Below are positions 8,499 to 18,235 of a stretch of 37,486 nt of DNA, in pieces (the stretch's first letter is position 1; every line of letters starts with the position of its first letter). Source of the stretch: Duncaniella sp. (GTDB lineage Bacteria > Bacteroidota > Bacteroidia > Bacteroidales > Muribaculaceae); NCBI GenBank assembly GCA_023664955.1, contig JAMPEV010000001.1, forward strand, positions 1,492,238 to 1,529,723. The letters are read 5' to 3'. The notes below the pieces were generated by a model. The model searched no databases. It was not told the origin of the DNA and saw only the letters and a list, made by a program, of their open reading frames with translations. Made by a program: the position numbers and the translations under genes.

Positions 8499-8575
8499 TG
8501 GGAAGTTTTCTTTAACGGGAACCAATCATACACCTTATAAAATAAAGAAACAGAAATAACAATAGATGTTCAGAT

Positions 8576-11209
8576 ATGATTGAACAAGATCGCATCATTA
8601 AGATTAACATCGAGAATGAGATGAAGAGCGCCTACATTGACTATTCAATGTCGGTGATTGTGTCACGCGCGCTCCCCGATGTCCGCGACGGACTGAAGCC
8701 GGTGCATCGTCGTGTCCTTTACGGTATGAACGAAATGGGTAACACTTCTGACCATCCCCACAAGAAGTCGGCCAACTGTGTCGGCGAGGTGATGGGTAAG
8801 TATCACCCACATGGCGACTCTTCTATTTATGGCACCGTGGTGCGTCTCGCTCAGCCTTGGGCTATGCGCTACACTCTTGTGGATGGCCATGGTAACTTCG
8901 GTTCTGTCGACGGCGACGGCGCAGCTGCCATGCGTTACACTGAGGTGCGCTTGCAAAAGCTCGGTGAGGAGATGCTGGCTGACATCGAGTCAGACACTGT
9001 GGATTTCCAGCCCAACTACGATAACTCACGCAAAGAGCCGGTGGTGCTTCCTACTCGTTTCCCAAACCTTTTGGTTAACGGCGCTTCCGGTATTGCCGTA
9101 GGTATGGCTACAAATATGCCTACCCATAATCTCACCGAGGCTATCAACGCTTGCGTGGCTTATATCGATGACCCGGAGATTGACATCCCCGGTCTCATGA
9201 AATACATTCCGGCCCCTGATTTCCCAACCGGTGGAACCATTTATGGTTACAACGGTGTGAAGGATGCCTATGAGACTGGGCGTGGTCGTATCGTAATCCG
9301 TGCGAAAGCTGAAATTGAAGCCGAAGATAATCACGAGAATATCATTGTTACCGAGATTCCCTACAATGTCAATAAGGCAGAGCTGATCTCCTATATCGCT
9401 GATCTAGTTAATGAAAAGAAACTCGACGGTATAGCTGACATTAATGACGAGAGCGATTACAAGGGTATGCGCATCGTAATTAAGCTTAAGAGTGATGCCA
9501 ACTCTAATGTGGTACTTAATAAGCTCTACAAGATGACCCAGATGCAGGCTTCGTTCAGTGTCAACAATGTGGCACTTGTCAACGGACGTCCCCGCACTCT
9601 TAATCTAAAAGAACTCATTTCCGAATTTGTGGGCCACCGTCACGAGGTGGTAATCCGCCGTACTAAGTTTGAGCTTAAGAAGGCTCAGGAGCGTGCCCAC
9701 ATCCTTGAGGGATTGATTATCGCATCTCAGAATATCGACGAGGTGATAAAAATAATCCGTGCCGCTTCCGACACTCAAGCTGCCCGAGAGGCGTTGAAGG
9801 AACGCTTCGGACTCACTGACCCGCAGACCGCCGCTATCGTGGAAATGCGTCTCCGCCAACTCACCGGCTTGGAGCAAGATAAGCTTAAGAGTGACTACGA
9901 GGCTCTCGAACAGGAAATCGCTCGTTTGGAGCTAATCCTTTCCGATGATAACGTATGTCGTCAGTTGATTAAGGACGAACTCATTGAAGTACGTGACAAA
10001 TACGGTGATGAACGTCGTACTGACATTAACTATGCTGCCGGTGACTTTAATGCCGAAGATTTCTATGCCGACGATGATGTTATCATCACTGTCTCTCACC
10101 GGGGTTATATCAAGCGCACTCAGCTCAGTGAATTCCGCGCGCAGAATCGTGGCGGTGTCGGTGCGAAGGGCTCAGATACCGGCGATGAGGACTTTATCGA
10201 ACACATTTATGCCGCCTCAATGCGTAGCTATATGCTCTTCTTTACCCAGAAGGGACGTTGCTACTGGCTTAAAGTATACGAAATACACGAAGGCGCCAAG
10301 AATTCCAAGGGCCGTGCAATTCAAAATATGCTCAACATCGACCCTGATGATTCCGTAAAGGCTTTCATCTGCACTAAGTCGCTCGGCGATGAGGAATTCG
10401 TTCAGAGCCGCAATCTTGTATTCGCAACCAAAAAGGGCGTAATCAAGAAAACTAAGCTCAAAGCTTACTCTCGTCCACGTGCCAATGGCGTTAATGCCAT
10501 AATAATCCGTGAAGGTGATGAACTCCTCGGAGTTGAGATGACTGACGGTAATAGCGAAATTCTCCTCGCTAACCGCAATGGCCGTGCTATTCGTTTCCAC
10601 GAATCAAAAGTGCGTGAGATGGGCCGTATGTCAGCAGGTGTGCGCGGTATGACTCTCGACGGCGACGATGATGAGGTTGTAGGCATGATTTGTATGCCAG
10701 CTGACACATCTAACAATGTGATGGTACTTAGTGAACGCGGATACGGCAAGCGCACTCCTCTCGACACTGAGGCGGAAGTCGATGGTAAAATCGAGAAAGT
10801 GGCTGTATACCGTGTAACCAACCGTGGCGGTAAGGGTGTGCGCACTATGAATGTCACTGACAAGACCGGCAAGCTCGTAGCCATTGAAAGTGTCAACGAT
10901 GGCAATGACCTTGTTATAATCAACAAGAGCGGTATCACGCTACGAATCCATGTGGCCGATATTCGCGTGCAAGGCCGTGCTACTCAGGGCGTCCGTCTCA
11001 TTAACCTCGATAAGCGTAACGATACCATCGCTTCGGTATGTTGCGTTGACTCTGACCCCGAAGAAGAGGTGGAGGAAGTTGTGGCTCAGGATGTGATACC
11101 TGAAACTCTTGATGATGAGCCTCTCATGGAAGTCGAAGAAGAAATAATCGACGAAGAAATTGATGAAGAGCCTGAAGCCGACGACATCGATGAGGAAGAT
11201 GAACAATAA
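8576..11209 (+). CDS. gyrA: DNA gyrase subunit A
   Basis: An 877-residue type IIA topoisomerase subunit that, with GyrB, introduces negative supercoils using ATP. The breakage-reunion domain has the catalytic tyrosine at 121 (AAMRYTE), matching E. coli Tyr122. The quinolone pocket reads [10 protein letters not shown] at 77-86, with Ser82 at the E. coli Ser83 position and Gly86 at the Asp87 position. The C-terminal pinwheel carries a GyrA-box form NRGGKG at 749-754, which favours GyrA over ParC. The last 50 or so residues are very acidic (Asp/Glu). The secreted TPR gene follows after 53 bases. Confidence 0.96.
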   Translation: MIEQDRIIKINIENEMKSAYIDYSMSVIVSRALPDVRDGLKPVHRRVLYGMNEMGNTSDHPHKKSANCVGEVMGKYHPHGDSSIYGTVVRLAQPWAMRYTLVDGHGNFGSVDGDGAAAMRYTEVRLQKLGEEMLADIESDTVDFQPNYDNSRKEPVVLPTRFPNLLVNGASGIAVGMATNMPTHNLTEAINACVAYIDDPEIDIPGLMKYIPAPDFPTGGTIYGYNGVKDAYETGRGRIVIRAKAEIEAEDNHENIIVTEIPYNVNKAELISYIADLVNEKKLDGIADINDESDYKGMRIVIKLKSDANSNVVLNKLYKMTQMQASFSVNNVALVNGRPRTLNLKELISEFVGHRHEVVIRRTKFELKKAQERAHILEGLIIASQNIDEVIKIIRAASDTQAAREALKERFGLTDPQTAAIVEMRLRQLTGLEQDKLKSDYEALEQEIARLELILSDDNVCRQLIKDELIEVRDKYGDERRTDINYAAGDFNAEDFYADDDVIITVSHRGYIKRTQLSEFRAQNRGGVGAKGSDTGDEDFIEHIYAASMRSYMLFFTQKGRCYWLKVYEIHEGAKNSKGRAIQNMLNIDPDDSVKAFICTKSLGDEEFVQSRNLVFATKKGVIKKTKLKAYSRPRANGVNAIIIREGDELLGVEMTDGNSEILLANRNGRAIRFHESKVREMGRMSAGVRGMTLDGDDDEVVGMICMPADTSNNVMVLSERGYGKRTPLDTEAEVDGKIEKVAVYRVTNRGGKGVRTMNVTDKTGKLVAIESVNDGNDLVIINKSGITLRIHVADIRVQGRATQGVRLINLDKRNDTIASVCCVDSDPEEEVEEVVAQDVIPETLDDEPLMEVEEEIIDEEIDEEPEADDIDEEDEQ

Positions 11210-11262
11210 TCACCAATTTTAATTAACGACTTATAATCTAATCATTCCTAATATTAACGTTT

Positions 11263-12486
11263 ATGAAAAAGACTTGCGTCCTGACACTCGGACTTTTCAC
11301 AGCTTTGTCAATGTCCGCACAGATCACAGTCGTAAAAGAGGCCGATAAGGCTTTCAAAGGTGCTGACACTTATGCAGCTTACCAAAAGGCTGTACAGGAA
11401 ATCACTCCGGCTTTTACCAATCCTGAGACTGACAAAGATGCTGAAACTTACTGGATTCCCGGTAAGGCCGGTTTCAAACTTTATGATGACATGTATGCCA
11501 AGAAGGCTATCGGACAAGATGTCAACCTCAATGACATGGGTTCAGCCCTCCTCGATGGTTACAACTATGGCATGAAGGCTCTCGCGCTCGACAGCGTTCC
11601 CGACAAGAAAGGCAAAATAAAAACTAAGCACTCCAAGGACATCACAAGCCAGATTTCCGGACACTTCCAGGATTTCATGACCTCTGGTTCTAACTTCTGG
11701 GATTCTCATGAATATAAGAAAGCTTACGATGCTTGGACTATCTACCTTAGCCTTCCCGGCAATCCCGCTCTTGGCAAGTCAGCTCCCGCTGCTCTCCCTG
11801 ATTCAACTGTGGCTCAGTTTGACTACTACCGCGCCCTCTCTGCTTGGCAGGCTGAAATGCTTCCCCAGGCTGCTGAAGCTTTTGACAAACTCGTGGCTAT
11901 CGGTTACAACGACCCTCAGGCTTATGACTATGCTTACAGCGTGGCTTACCAGATGCAGGACGAACCCCGCAAGCTCTCCTATTCAGAAGCCGGCTACAAA
12001 AAGTTTGGCACTGAGAATCCCGCTTTCCTCCAGCGTGTAGTGAACAGCTATATCGAAACTAAGGATTATGATAAGGCAAAACAAATGCTCGAGGCTGCCA
12101 TATCTGCCGAGCCTAACAATGCTGCTTACTATCTTTCCCTCGGCGTGCTCTATGAAAGCCAGGAGAATGTTCCTGATGCAGAGGCTGCTTACAAGAAGGC
12201 TGTTGAACTTGACCCTAACAATGCTTTTGCCAATTATTACTATGGCCGTATGCTCGCTATGCGTTATGACAAGCTCGATCAGGAGTCAGGTAACATGTCG
12301 CAGGTTGAGTACAATAAGTATAAGGTTGAGACTCTTAATCCTATCCTCAAGGAGGCTGTGAAGTATTTCGAAAAAGCTTACGAGCTTGACAATGAGAATA
12401 CTGATCCTTTGAGATACCTCAAGAACATCTACTATGTTCTCAATGACGGCGAAAATCTCCAGCGTGTTGAGAAACTTCTTTTATAA
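11263..12486 (+). CDS. Secreted tetratricopeptide repeat protein
   Basis: A 407-residue protein with a signal peptide (about residues 1-19, ending SMSA-Q). The C-terminal half contains TPR helices. The best repeats are DYDKAKQMLEAAISAEPNNA with YYLSLGVLYESQ, then DAEAAYKKAVELDPNNAFAN, with weaker copies before (AAEAFDKLVAIGYNDPQAY) and after (AVKYFEKAYELDNENTDP). The N-terminal part, about 150 residues, is not a recognised domain. It is probably a periplasmic or outer-membrane scaffold. It sits 53 bases after gyrA with no terminator between them; from memory this pair recurs in Bacteroidales. No partner can be named from sequence. Confidence 0.88.
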   Translation: MKKTCVLTLGLFTALSMSAQITVVKEADKAFKGADTYAAYQKAVQEITPAFTNPETDKDAETYWIPGKAGFKLYDDMYAKKAIGQDVNLNDMGSALLDGYNYGMKALALDSVPDKKGKIKTKHSKDITSQISGHFQDFMTSGSNFWDSHEYKKAYDAWTIYLSLPGNPALGKSAPAALPDSTVAQFDYYRALSAWQAEMLPQAAEAFDKLVAIGYNDPQAYDYAYSVAYQMQDEPRKLSYSEAGYKKFGTENPAFLQRVVNSYIETKDYDKAKQMLEAAISAEPNNAAYYLSLGVLYESQENVPDAEAAYKKAVELDPNNAFANYYYGRMLAMRYDKLDQESGNMSQVEYNKYKVETLNPILKEAVKYFEKAYELDNENTDPLRYLKNIYYVLNDGENLQRVEKLLL

Positions 12487-12507
12487 TAAGTAGTTACTAA
12501 AACTTTT

Positions 12508-12555
12508 GAGTTGCGAGTTCTGCTTCCGCAATGCGGTGGTCAGGTCTCGCAACTC
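12508..12555 (+). terminator. Hairpin terminator after the TPR gene
   Basis: GAGTTGCGAG (12508-12517) pairs perfectly with CTCGCAACTC (12546-12555). The 28-base loop contains a smaller CCGC-AAT-GCGG hairpin at 12526-12536. TTATTAATCTGATTATTT follows. It may stop gyrA-TPR transcripts before the DUF1599 gene. Confidence 0.65.
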
Positions 12556-12606
12556 TTATTAATCTGATTATTTAGAATTTCCGGATTTTATAATTCTACT
12601 ATTATC

Positions 12607-13143
12607 ATGTCAACCCTTGAAGAATTTGATGCTGCTCTCGCATCTTGCCGTGACATTTTTGAGAAGAAACTTAAGGACTATGGCGCTTCATGGCGCATCA
12701 TGCGCCCGCGTTCCATCACAGACCAGCTTTATATTAAGGCTAAACGTATCCGCACTCTTGAGGAGGGTGAGGCCAGGGTCAATGAAGGTGTGCTTGGCGA
12801 GTTCATGGCGATTGTGAATTACGGCATTGTCGGATTAATTCAGCTTGAACATGGGTATGCCGATGCGGTGGACATGACCCCCTCGGAGGCCTTGGCTCTC
12901 TATGACAAGAATGTAAAAATCACTCGTGATCTTCTCGCTGCAAAAACTCATGACTATGGTGACGCTTGGCGTGGCATGAGGGTCAATTCATATACTGACT
13001 TTATCCTTACCAAGCTGCAGCGCGTCAAGGAGATAGAATCGAACCAGGGGCGCACTATAGTGTCGGAGGGTATCGATGCCAACTATATGGATATTATCAA
13101 TTACGCAATTTTCGCAATAATCAAGCTTACCGATGCCGAATGA
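12607..13143 (+). CDS. DUF1599 family protein with two tandem domains
   Basis: A 178-residue soluble protein built from an internal duplication. Each half has the pattern KxxDYGxxWR, then an Arg- and Lys-rich helix, Glu-Gly, then NYxIxxIIxL. Copy one uses KLKDYGASWR and NYGIVGLIQL; copy two uses KTHDYGDAWR and NYAIFAIIKL. This is DUF1599, which some databases list as a 'nucleotide modification associated' domain. The function is unproven. Its last bases overlap the next start by 11 bases, so the two genes are coupled. The spaced Asp, Glu and Tyr residues could form a metal site similar to MazG-like folds, which is my inference. Confidence 0.88.
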   Translation: MSTLEEFDAALASCRDIFEKKLKDYGASWRIMRPRSITDQLYIKAKRIRTLEEGEARVNEGVLGEFMAIVNYGIVGLIQLEHGYADAVDMTPSEALALYDKNVKITRDLLAAKTHDYGDAWRGMRVNSYTDFILTKLQRVKEIESNQGRTIVSEGIDANYMDIINYAIFAIIKLTDAE

Positions 13144-14455
13144 GCGTAACATATCCGCAGTGTCACGACTTTTCCACCCGGCTTTGGTGTGGCTGTTGAG
13201 GGTGGCGGTCGGGGCTACTTTCGTGCTTTCAGGCTTCGTGAAGAGTGTGGACCCGTGGGGGAGTGTCATCAAAATCGGTGAATACCTTTCGGTGTGGGGA
13301 TGGGATATCCCCTCAGCTCTGGTCACATTTGCTGCTTTCATGCTCGGTGGAATAGAATTCGTGTTTGGCGCTCTTTTGCTTTTGGGGTGCTACCGGCGTG
13401 TGTCGGTGTGGATTCTTATGGCTATGATGTGCTTCATGTTGCCTCTCACTTTCTACATTATGATTGACAATCCTGTGTCGGATTGCGGATGTTTTGGCGA
13501 CTTTTTAATTATCTCTAATTCGGCCACATTTGTTAAGAATCTTTTCCTTACACTCTTCCTTGTATACCTTATCAAGTTTAATGCGAAGGTGTCGGGACTT
13601 TTCATTGCTTATGTGCAGTGGATTGTGGGTGGAGTGCTCTCATTCTATATCCTTGCAGTAGCTTTTTACAGCTACAATGTGCAGCCGATGATTGATTTCC
13701 GTCGATTTGCGCCTGAAACGCGCCTCGTTCAGTCAGATGAGGATTTAGATAAGGAATCTTCTGATGAAGAACCTATCTTTGAGTATTTTTACGAACGTGA
13801 CGGCGATCGTAAAACTTTCCTAATTGACAATCTTCCTGATTCCACGTGGAGCTTCGTTGGTCGCAAGCTTATTGATGGCTCTACGGAGATTAAAGACGGA
13901 TTCACCTTAATTGAGGATGGTGAGGATATCGCTTCTGATGTGATTGAGCAAGAAGGTGAGCAGTTCATAGTCACGATTCCTAATATTAAAAACGTTGATC
14001 TTTCCTATACATATCTGATTAACGAACTTAACGATTTCATCACTTCCCGCGATGGCTCTCTCATCGTTCTCGTTAATAGCGACGATCGCGGAATAGAATG
14101 GTGGAAGGATGTCTCAATGGCTTCATATCCAATCTATAACGCTGAACCAAATCTGATTATGGAGCTTGCCCGTGGTAATGCGGCTCTTGTGTATCTGAAT
14201 GATGGTGTGGTGCAATGGAAGCGGACTCTTTCTTCCATAAGCTATACATTCGTGACTGAAACTCCTGATGATGAGTTGATTGATGCTCTTGCTCCGGAGC
14301 CTTTATTTGTCTTGGAATCTTTTTCGGGCATTGCGGGTGTTATCCTTTTGGTGATTTTCATATTCGACCGTAGCGGAAAGCTTGTCGCATGGCTCATACG
14401 CCGGCGGAAAAAGCACAAAGTTATTGAGACTGCAGGAGAAACCGTGGAGAAGTAA
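13133..14455 (+). CDS. DoxX/MauE-like membrane protein, BT_3928 family
   Basis: A 440-residue inner-membrane protein. Four hydrophobic segments in the first 185 residues form a DoxX/MauE-type bundle. The SDCGCFGD motif (Cys118 and Cys120), typical of MauE-related proteins linked to thiol redox, lies between the second and third. Residues about 190-385 are a soluble extracytoplasmic domain with a partly thioredoxin-like pattern (SLIVLVNSDDRGIEWW). A fifth membrane helix (about 393-408) precedes a basic tail (RRRKKHK). The start ATG lies inside the DUF1599 gene. I recognise it as the BT_3928 type from overall pattern; in other Bacteroidales I recall tpiA following, which is not the case here. 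Confidence 0.85.
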   Translation: MPNERNISAVSRLFHPALVWLLRVAVGATFVLSGFVKSVDPWGSVIKIGEYLSVWGWDIPSALVTFAAFMLGGIEFVFGALLLLGCYRRVSVWILMAMMCFMLPLTFYIMIDNPVSDCGCFGDFLIISNSATFVKNLFLTLFLVYLIKFNAKVSGLFIAYVQWIVGGVLSFYILAVAFYSYNVQPMIDFRRFAPETRLVQSDEDLDKESSDEEPIFEYFYERDGDRKTFLIDNLPDSTWSFVGRKLIDGSTEIKDGFTLIEDGEDIASDVIEQEGEQFIVTIPNIKNVDLSYTYLINELNDFITSRDGSLIVLVNSDDRGIEWWKDVSMASYPIYNAEPNLIMELARGNAALVYLNDGVVQWKRTLSSISYTFVTETPDDELIDALAPEPLFVLESFSGIAGVILLVIFIFDRSGKLVAWLIRRRKKHKVIETAGETVEK

Positions 14456-14585
14456 TCTCTATTCTGTTATTGATTTTTTTGTAATCGTAAAAATAAGTTG
14501 GTAAAAATTTTATGAGAGATTACTAAAACCCGTAGTTAGTGCGGATTGTTATAATATTATTATAATTCGTACTAATTCTATTGTT

Positions 14586-14927
14586 ATGAAGATTAATATA
14601 AAACGAGTTTACGAGCCGGAATCGCCCGATGACGGGTTTAGAGTGTATATCGATCGGCTTTGGCCGAGAGGTCTTTCTCATGAAACTTTCCATTACGATC
14701 TTTGGGACAAGAATATTGCGCCTTCGACGGAATTGAGGGAGTGGTTTCATACTGATCCTGACGGCCTATGGGAAGAATTTGAAAAGAAGTATGCCGATGA
14801 GTTGAAGGATAACCCGGCATTTGATGACTTGAAGAGGCAACTGAAATTGCATCCGGTGGTAACGTTACTTTATTCCTCCCATGATGAGGCTCATAATAAT
14901 GCCGTAGTGCTTGCAAGTCTTTTATAA
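14586..14927 (+). CDS. DUF488 family protein (YeaO-like)
   Basis: A 113-residue soluble protein matching DUF488. The signature is RVYIDRLWPRG at residues 19-29, then DLWDKNIAPSTELREWFH and a C-terminal strand VTLLYSSHDEAHNNA. The biochemical function is unknown. The gap to the previous gene (130 bases, 14456-14585) is AT-rich and I see no promoter I trust in it. nhaA starts 23 bases downstream, so the two form an operon. Tandem placement with an antiporter suggests a stress role, but that is conjecture. Confidence 0.88.
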   Translation: MKINIKRVYEPESPDDGFRVYIDRLWPRGLSHETFHYDLWDKNIAPSTELREWFHTDPDGLWEEFEKKYADELKDNPAFDDLKRQLKLHPVVTLLYSSHDEAHNNAVVLASLL

Positions 14928-14950
14928 GACTTAGTTTAAATATCTCTGTT

Positions 14951-16366
14951 ATGTCACACGTTTCGGATTCTGAGGGAAAACGCCAAAAGGCGCACGAGGT
15001 GTTTTATTCGGCAAGGCAGACTTTGCGTCGCTATGCCACAGGAGGTAATGTGTTGATACTTGCCACAGTCCTTGCATTGATTGTGGCAAATATTCCGGGT
15101 GTCAACACGCTTTATAATGACTTTTGGAACCAGGAGATGCGTCTTCAAATCGGGGGATTCAATATCTTGTCGCATGGAGGACATCCGATGAGTGTGCTGC
15201 AGTTCATTAACGATGCTCTTATGGCTGTCTTCTTTTTCACTATCGGATTGGAGATAAAGCGTGAGATACTTGTGGGTGAATTGTCTTCTTTCCGACAGGC
15301 ATTACTCCCTATCATGGGTGCCATTGGAGGTATGGTATTTCCGGTGTGTTTGTATCTAATAATGGCTGCCGGAACTGACTATATCGACGGTGCGGCAATA
15401 CCGATGGCTACCGATATCGCATTTTCATTAGGCGTTTTGGCTATTCTTGGAAGTCGTGTGCCACTATCATTGAAGATTTTTCTTACCACACTCGCCGTAG
15501 TAGATGATATTGGAGGTATCATTGTGATTGCGGCTTTCTACTCTTCGCATATCGAGGTGACTTTTATCGGGTATGCGGCAATTGCTTTGGCAGTCTTGCT
15601 TGCGGGGGCATACATGAAAGTGCAGACTAAAATGTTCTATATAATAATAGGAGGTGTGGTGTGGTTTTTGTTCCTGAATTCAGGAATACATCCCACGATT
15701 GCCGGTGTGTTAGTGGCTTTCTGCGTCCCTTCAGTGCCGGTTTACGCCCCCAAAAAGTATGTTAAGACTATACGAAACACTATCCGGAATTTCAATGAAG
15801 TTGATGATGTGGAACTTTCGCAACGAACCATACTGAGTCATGAGCAGATGGATTGGCTCAAGGAGATAGAGAGTGCCTCCGATAAGGTAATTTCACCGTT
15901 GCAAGACCTTGAGGACTCGTTACATCCGGTGGTGAGCTATCTTATCATTCCTTTATTCGCATTTGCCAATGCCGGCATTTTCCTCCTTGATATTAATCCG
16001 GTGGAGATTGTCGAGGGTATAAGTCTTGCTATTATCATCGGACTTGTGGTGGGGAAGTTTGTGGGAATTTTCCTGTTCTCTTGGACTACGGTAAAATTAG
16101 GTTTGGCTCCTATGCCTGAGAATTCCAACTGGAAGATGATTGCCGGTGTTTCGATGCTTGGCGGTATCGGGTTTACCGTGTCCCTCTTTATCGCAAACCT
16201 CTCCTTTGGTGATTTGGGAGAATCCGGTGTGGAACTGCTTAAAAATGCCAAGATTGGTATAGTGGCGGGTTCATTCCTGTCTGGATTAATAGGCTACTTG
16301 ATGCTTATGCGATATCTTCCTTCAACATCCAATACAGAGACTGATGACGAAGATGATGAAATTTAA
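14951..16366 (+). CDS. nhaA: Na+/H+ antiporter NhaA
   Basis: A 471-residue inner-membrane antiporter that exports Na+ or Li+ in exchange for protons and supports pH and salt homeostasis. About twelve hydrophobic segments are visible. The ion-binding Asp pair is at residues 185-186 (LAVVDDIGG), matching E. coli Asp163-Asp164, and the FFFTIGLEIKRE motif marks the pH-sensor region after the second helix. It is longer than E. coli NhaA (388): the extra length is an N-terminal extension, a charged insert between helices (near 278-318, rich in Asp and Glu) and an acidic tail. Membrane orientation follows the family. Confidence 0.95.
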   Translation: MSHVSDSEGKRQKAHEVFYSARQTLRRYATGGNVLILATVLALIVANIPGVNTLYNDFWNQEMRLQIGGFNILSHGGHPMSVLQFINDALMAVFFFTIGLEIKREILVGELSSFRQALLPIMGAIGGMVFPVCLYLIMAAGTDYIDGAAIPMATDIAFSLGVLAILGSRVPLSLKIFLTTLAVVDDIGGIIVIAAFYSSHIEVTFIGYAAIALAVLLAGAYMKVQTKMFYIIIGGVVWFLFLNSGIHPTIAGVLVAFCVPSVPVYAPKKYVKTIRNTIRNFNEVDDVELSQRTILSHEQMDWLKEIESASDKVISPLQDLEDSLHPVVSYLIIPLFAFANAGIFLLDINPVEIVEGISLAIIIGLVVGKFVGIFLFSWTTVKLGLAPMPENSNWKMIAGVSMLGGIGFTVSLFIANLSFGDLGESGVELLKNAKIGIVAGSFLSGLIGYLMLMRYLPSTSNTETDDEDDEI

Positions 16367-16428
16367 AGAAGTATAAAGGATTTATAAATCCTATACGTTT
16401 TATAAGTCGTATATCCCCCATATTTCTT

Positions 16429-16468
16429 TAACTGATTTAAACTTTTTATGAAAAGTTTAAATCAGTTA
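16429..16468 (+). terminator. Long AT-rich hairpin after nhaA
   Basis: An 18-bp perfect stem (16429-16446 with 16451-16468) encloses the 4-base loop TATG and is followed by TTTGTT. A smaller palindrome, GGATTTATAAATCC, lies at 16379-16392. The hairpin ends 13 bases before the -33 box of pgk, so it insulates pgk from nhaA. Confidence 0.75.
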
Positions 16469-16480
16469 TTTGTTAATCTA

Positions 16481-16511
16481 TTTGCATTAAGGAAATTTTT
16501 CATTAATTTTG
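16481..16511 (+). promoter_or_regulatory. Promoter of pgk
   Basis: TTTG (16481-16484), 19 bases, then TAATTTTG (16504-16511): a full match to the Bacteroidetes promoter. Start is expected near 16517. The roughly 76-base leader opens with a 6-bp hairpin, ATGGAG/CTCCAT (16520-16538). Confidence 0.82.
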
Positions 16512-16593
16512 CAAGCGTAATGGAGTCCATCTCTCCATGAGTAGCGAATAGAAATACTTGGAAGAAAAAACAACACTTTAAATAACATCATCA

Positions 16594-17850
16594 ATGACTA
16601 TCGATCAGTACAATTTCAACGGCAAAAAGGCCATTGTCCGTGTGGACTTCAATGTTCCCTTGGATGAAAACGGTAAAATTACAGATGATACCCGTATCCG
16701 CGGTGCTCTCCCCACTCTCAAGAAAATTCTCGCAGACGGCGGAAGTCTAATTATTATGAGCCACATGGGTAAGCCCAAAGGCAAAGTGAACCCCAAACTC
16801 TCGCTGAGCCAAATCAAGGACACTGTAGCTAAGTATCTTGGCACAGAAGTTGAATTTGCTGAAGATTGCGCTAAAGCTGCTGAGAAGGCTAAGAACCTTA
16901 AGCCCGGCGGTGTGTTGCTCCTTGAAAACCTCCGTTTCCACCCCGAAGAAGAGGGTAAGCCCGTGGGTATCGACAAGGAAGATCCCGCTTACGATGCTGC
17001 TAAGAAGGAAATGAAGGAACGTCAGAAGGAGTTCGCCAAGACTCTTGCAAGCTATGCTGATGTTTATGTAAATGATGCTTTCGGTACCGCTCACCGTCGC
17101 CACGCTTCTACTGCCGTCATCGCTGACTATTTTGACCAGGACAGCAAGATGCTCGGCTACCTCATGGAAAAGGAAGTTAAGGCTGTTGATAATATCCTCT
17201 CTGACATCAAGCGTCCGTTTACCGCTATCATGGGTGGCTCTAAGGTGTCTACTAAGATTGGTATCATCGAAAACCTTATGGATAAGGTGGATAACCTAAT
17301 CCTATGCGGCGGTATGACTTATACATTCGCAAAGGCTCAAGGTGGTAATGTCGGTAAGTCAATCTGCGAAAACGACAAGCTTGACCTCGCTCTCGATATC
17401 ATCAAGAAGGCTAAGGAGAAGGGTGTTAACCTCGTTCTCGGCACTGACTGCGTTGCTGCCGACGATTTCAGCAACGATGCTAACACTATGGTGGTGTCTT
17501 GCATGGATATTCCTGCTGAATGGGAGGGTCTCGATGCCGGCCCTGAGACTCGCAAGGCTTTTGCCAATGCTATCAAGGATGCTAAGACTATTCTTTGGAA
17601 CGGCCCTGCAGGTGTCTTTGAATTCGACAATTTCACTGCCGGTTCGCGTGCTATCGCTGATGCTATAGTTGAGGCTACTGAAAAGGGTGCATTCTCACTC
17701 GTAGGTGGTGGTGACTCTGTAGCTTGTATCAACAAATTCGGTCTTGCTGACAAGGTCAGCTACGTATCAACCGGTGGTGGTGCTCTTCTCGAAGCTATCG
17801 AAGGCAAAGAACTCCCCGGCATCGCAGCCATCCGCGGTTCTAAGAAATAA
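16594..17850 (+). CDS. pgk: Phosphoglycerate kinase
   Basis: A 418-residue glycolytic enzyme that transfers phosphate from 1,3-bisphosphoglycerate to ADP in the cytoplasm. The N-domain substrate motif VDFNVPLD follows residue 14, with [12 protein letters not shown] and SHMGKPKGK after it, then [11 protein letters not shown]. The hinge and nucleotide side carry [18 protein letters not shown] and the GGGDS phosphate loop near residue 370. Length and motif order are normal. It is transcribed alone from a strong promoter and closed by a terminator at 17883-17915. The codon choice looks strongly biased toward a few codons, as in highly expressed genes. Confidence 0.98.
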   Translation: MTIDQYNFNGKKAIVRVDFNVPLDENGKITDDTRIRGALPTLKKILADGGSLIIMSHMGKPKGKVNPKLSLSQIKDTVAKYLGTEVEFAEDCAKAAEKAKNLKPGGVLLLENLRFHPEEEGKPVGIDKEDPAYDAAKKEMKERQKEFAKTLASYADVYVNDAFGTAHRRHASTAVIADYFDQDSKMLGYLMEKEVKAVDNILSDIKRPFTAIMGGSKVSTKIGIIENLMDKVDNLILCGGMTYTFAKAQGGNVGKSICENDKLDLALDIIKKAKEKGVNLVLGTDCVAADDFSNDANTMVVSCMDIPAEWEGLDAGPETRKAFANAIKDAKTILWNGPAGVFEFDNFTAGSRAIADAIVEATEKGAFSLVGGGDSVACINKFGLADKVSYVSTGGGALLEAIEGKELPGIAAIRGSKK

Positions 17851-17884
17851 TAATCACTGATATAAAATAATCACTGATATAAAA
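17851..17884 (+). repeat. Tandem 17-bp duplication after pgk
   Basis: TAATCACTGATATAAAA occurs twice without a gap (17851-17867 and 17868-17884), starting at the base after the pgk stop codon. The copies are identical, so the duplication is probably recent. Confidence 0.9.
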
Positions 17885-17915
17885 GGTGGATTGAGTCCCG
17901 AACTCAATCCACCTT
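17883..17915 (+). terminator. Terminator of pgk
   Basis: A 14-bp perfect stem (17883-17896 with 17902-17915) around the loop CCCGA. The GC-rich middle is flanked by A on the left and TTACTATT on the right. Confidence 0.85.
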
Positions 17916-17984
17916 ACTATTATCGCCACCCGTCCCAATCCCCCCGATCCGACCACGCCAATCATCATCGAAATCACACCGGTT

Positions 17985-18008
17985 GTAGGGACGCTCCATG
18001 GAGCATCC
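17985..18008. repeat. REP-like palindrome
   Basis: Within 17985-18008, GGACGCTCCATGGAGCATCC is a palindrome centred on CCATGG with one mismatched pair. It is preceded by TTGTAG and followed by a second, GC-rich pattern (GATCGAGGTCGCCG). It lies in a gene-free gap (17851-18308) whose first half is richer in G and C than other intergenic DNA here. It resembles short interspersed palindromes of bacterial genomes, but only one copy is in view. Confidence 0.5.
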
Positions 18009-18195
18009 TTACCGATCGAGGTCGCCGAATCAGCCACATCCTCCCAATTTCGACGAATTTAGCGGTACGCCGTGCTCCGCATCTAAAAAATAGTTCGTGT
18101 CACATATAAAAAGTACGGACTATAACCTGCACGGCAAGCGCACATTGACATTTTGTTACAATCTAATCTACGAATCGTTATCATATCATTCCTAT

Positions 18196-18235
18196 CATTC
18201 ACCACTTTGATAATTAAACATTCACCATACTTGAT
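18196..18235 (+). repeat. Imperfect direct repeats upstream of the M48 protease
   Basis: CATTCACCACTTTGAT (18196-18211) and CATTCACCATACTTGAT (18219-18235) start 23 bases apart, about two helical turns. They lie 74 bases upstream of the protease ATG. No TAnnTTTG box is visible nearby. They could be a regulator site. Confidence 0.45.

Noticed and set aside
17337-17753. Minus-strand frame opposite pgk
   Set aside because: Shadow of a highly biased, strongly conserved gene.
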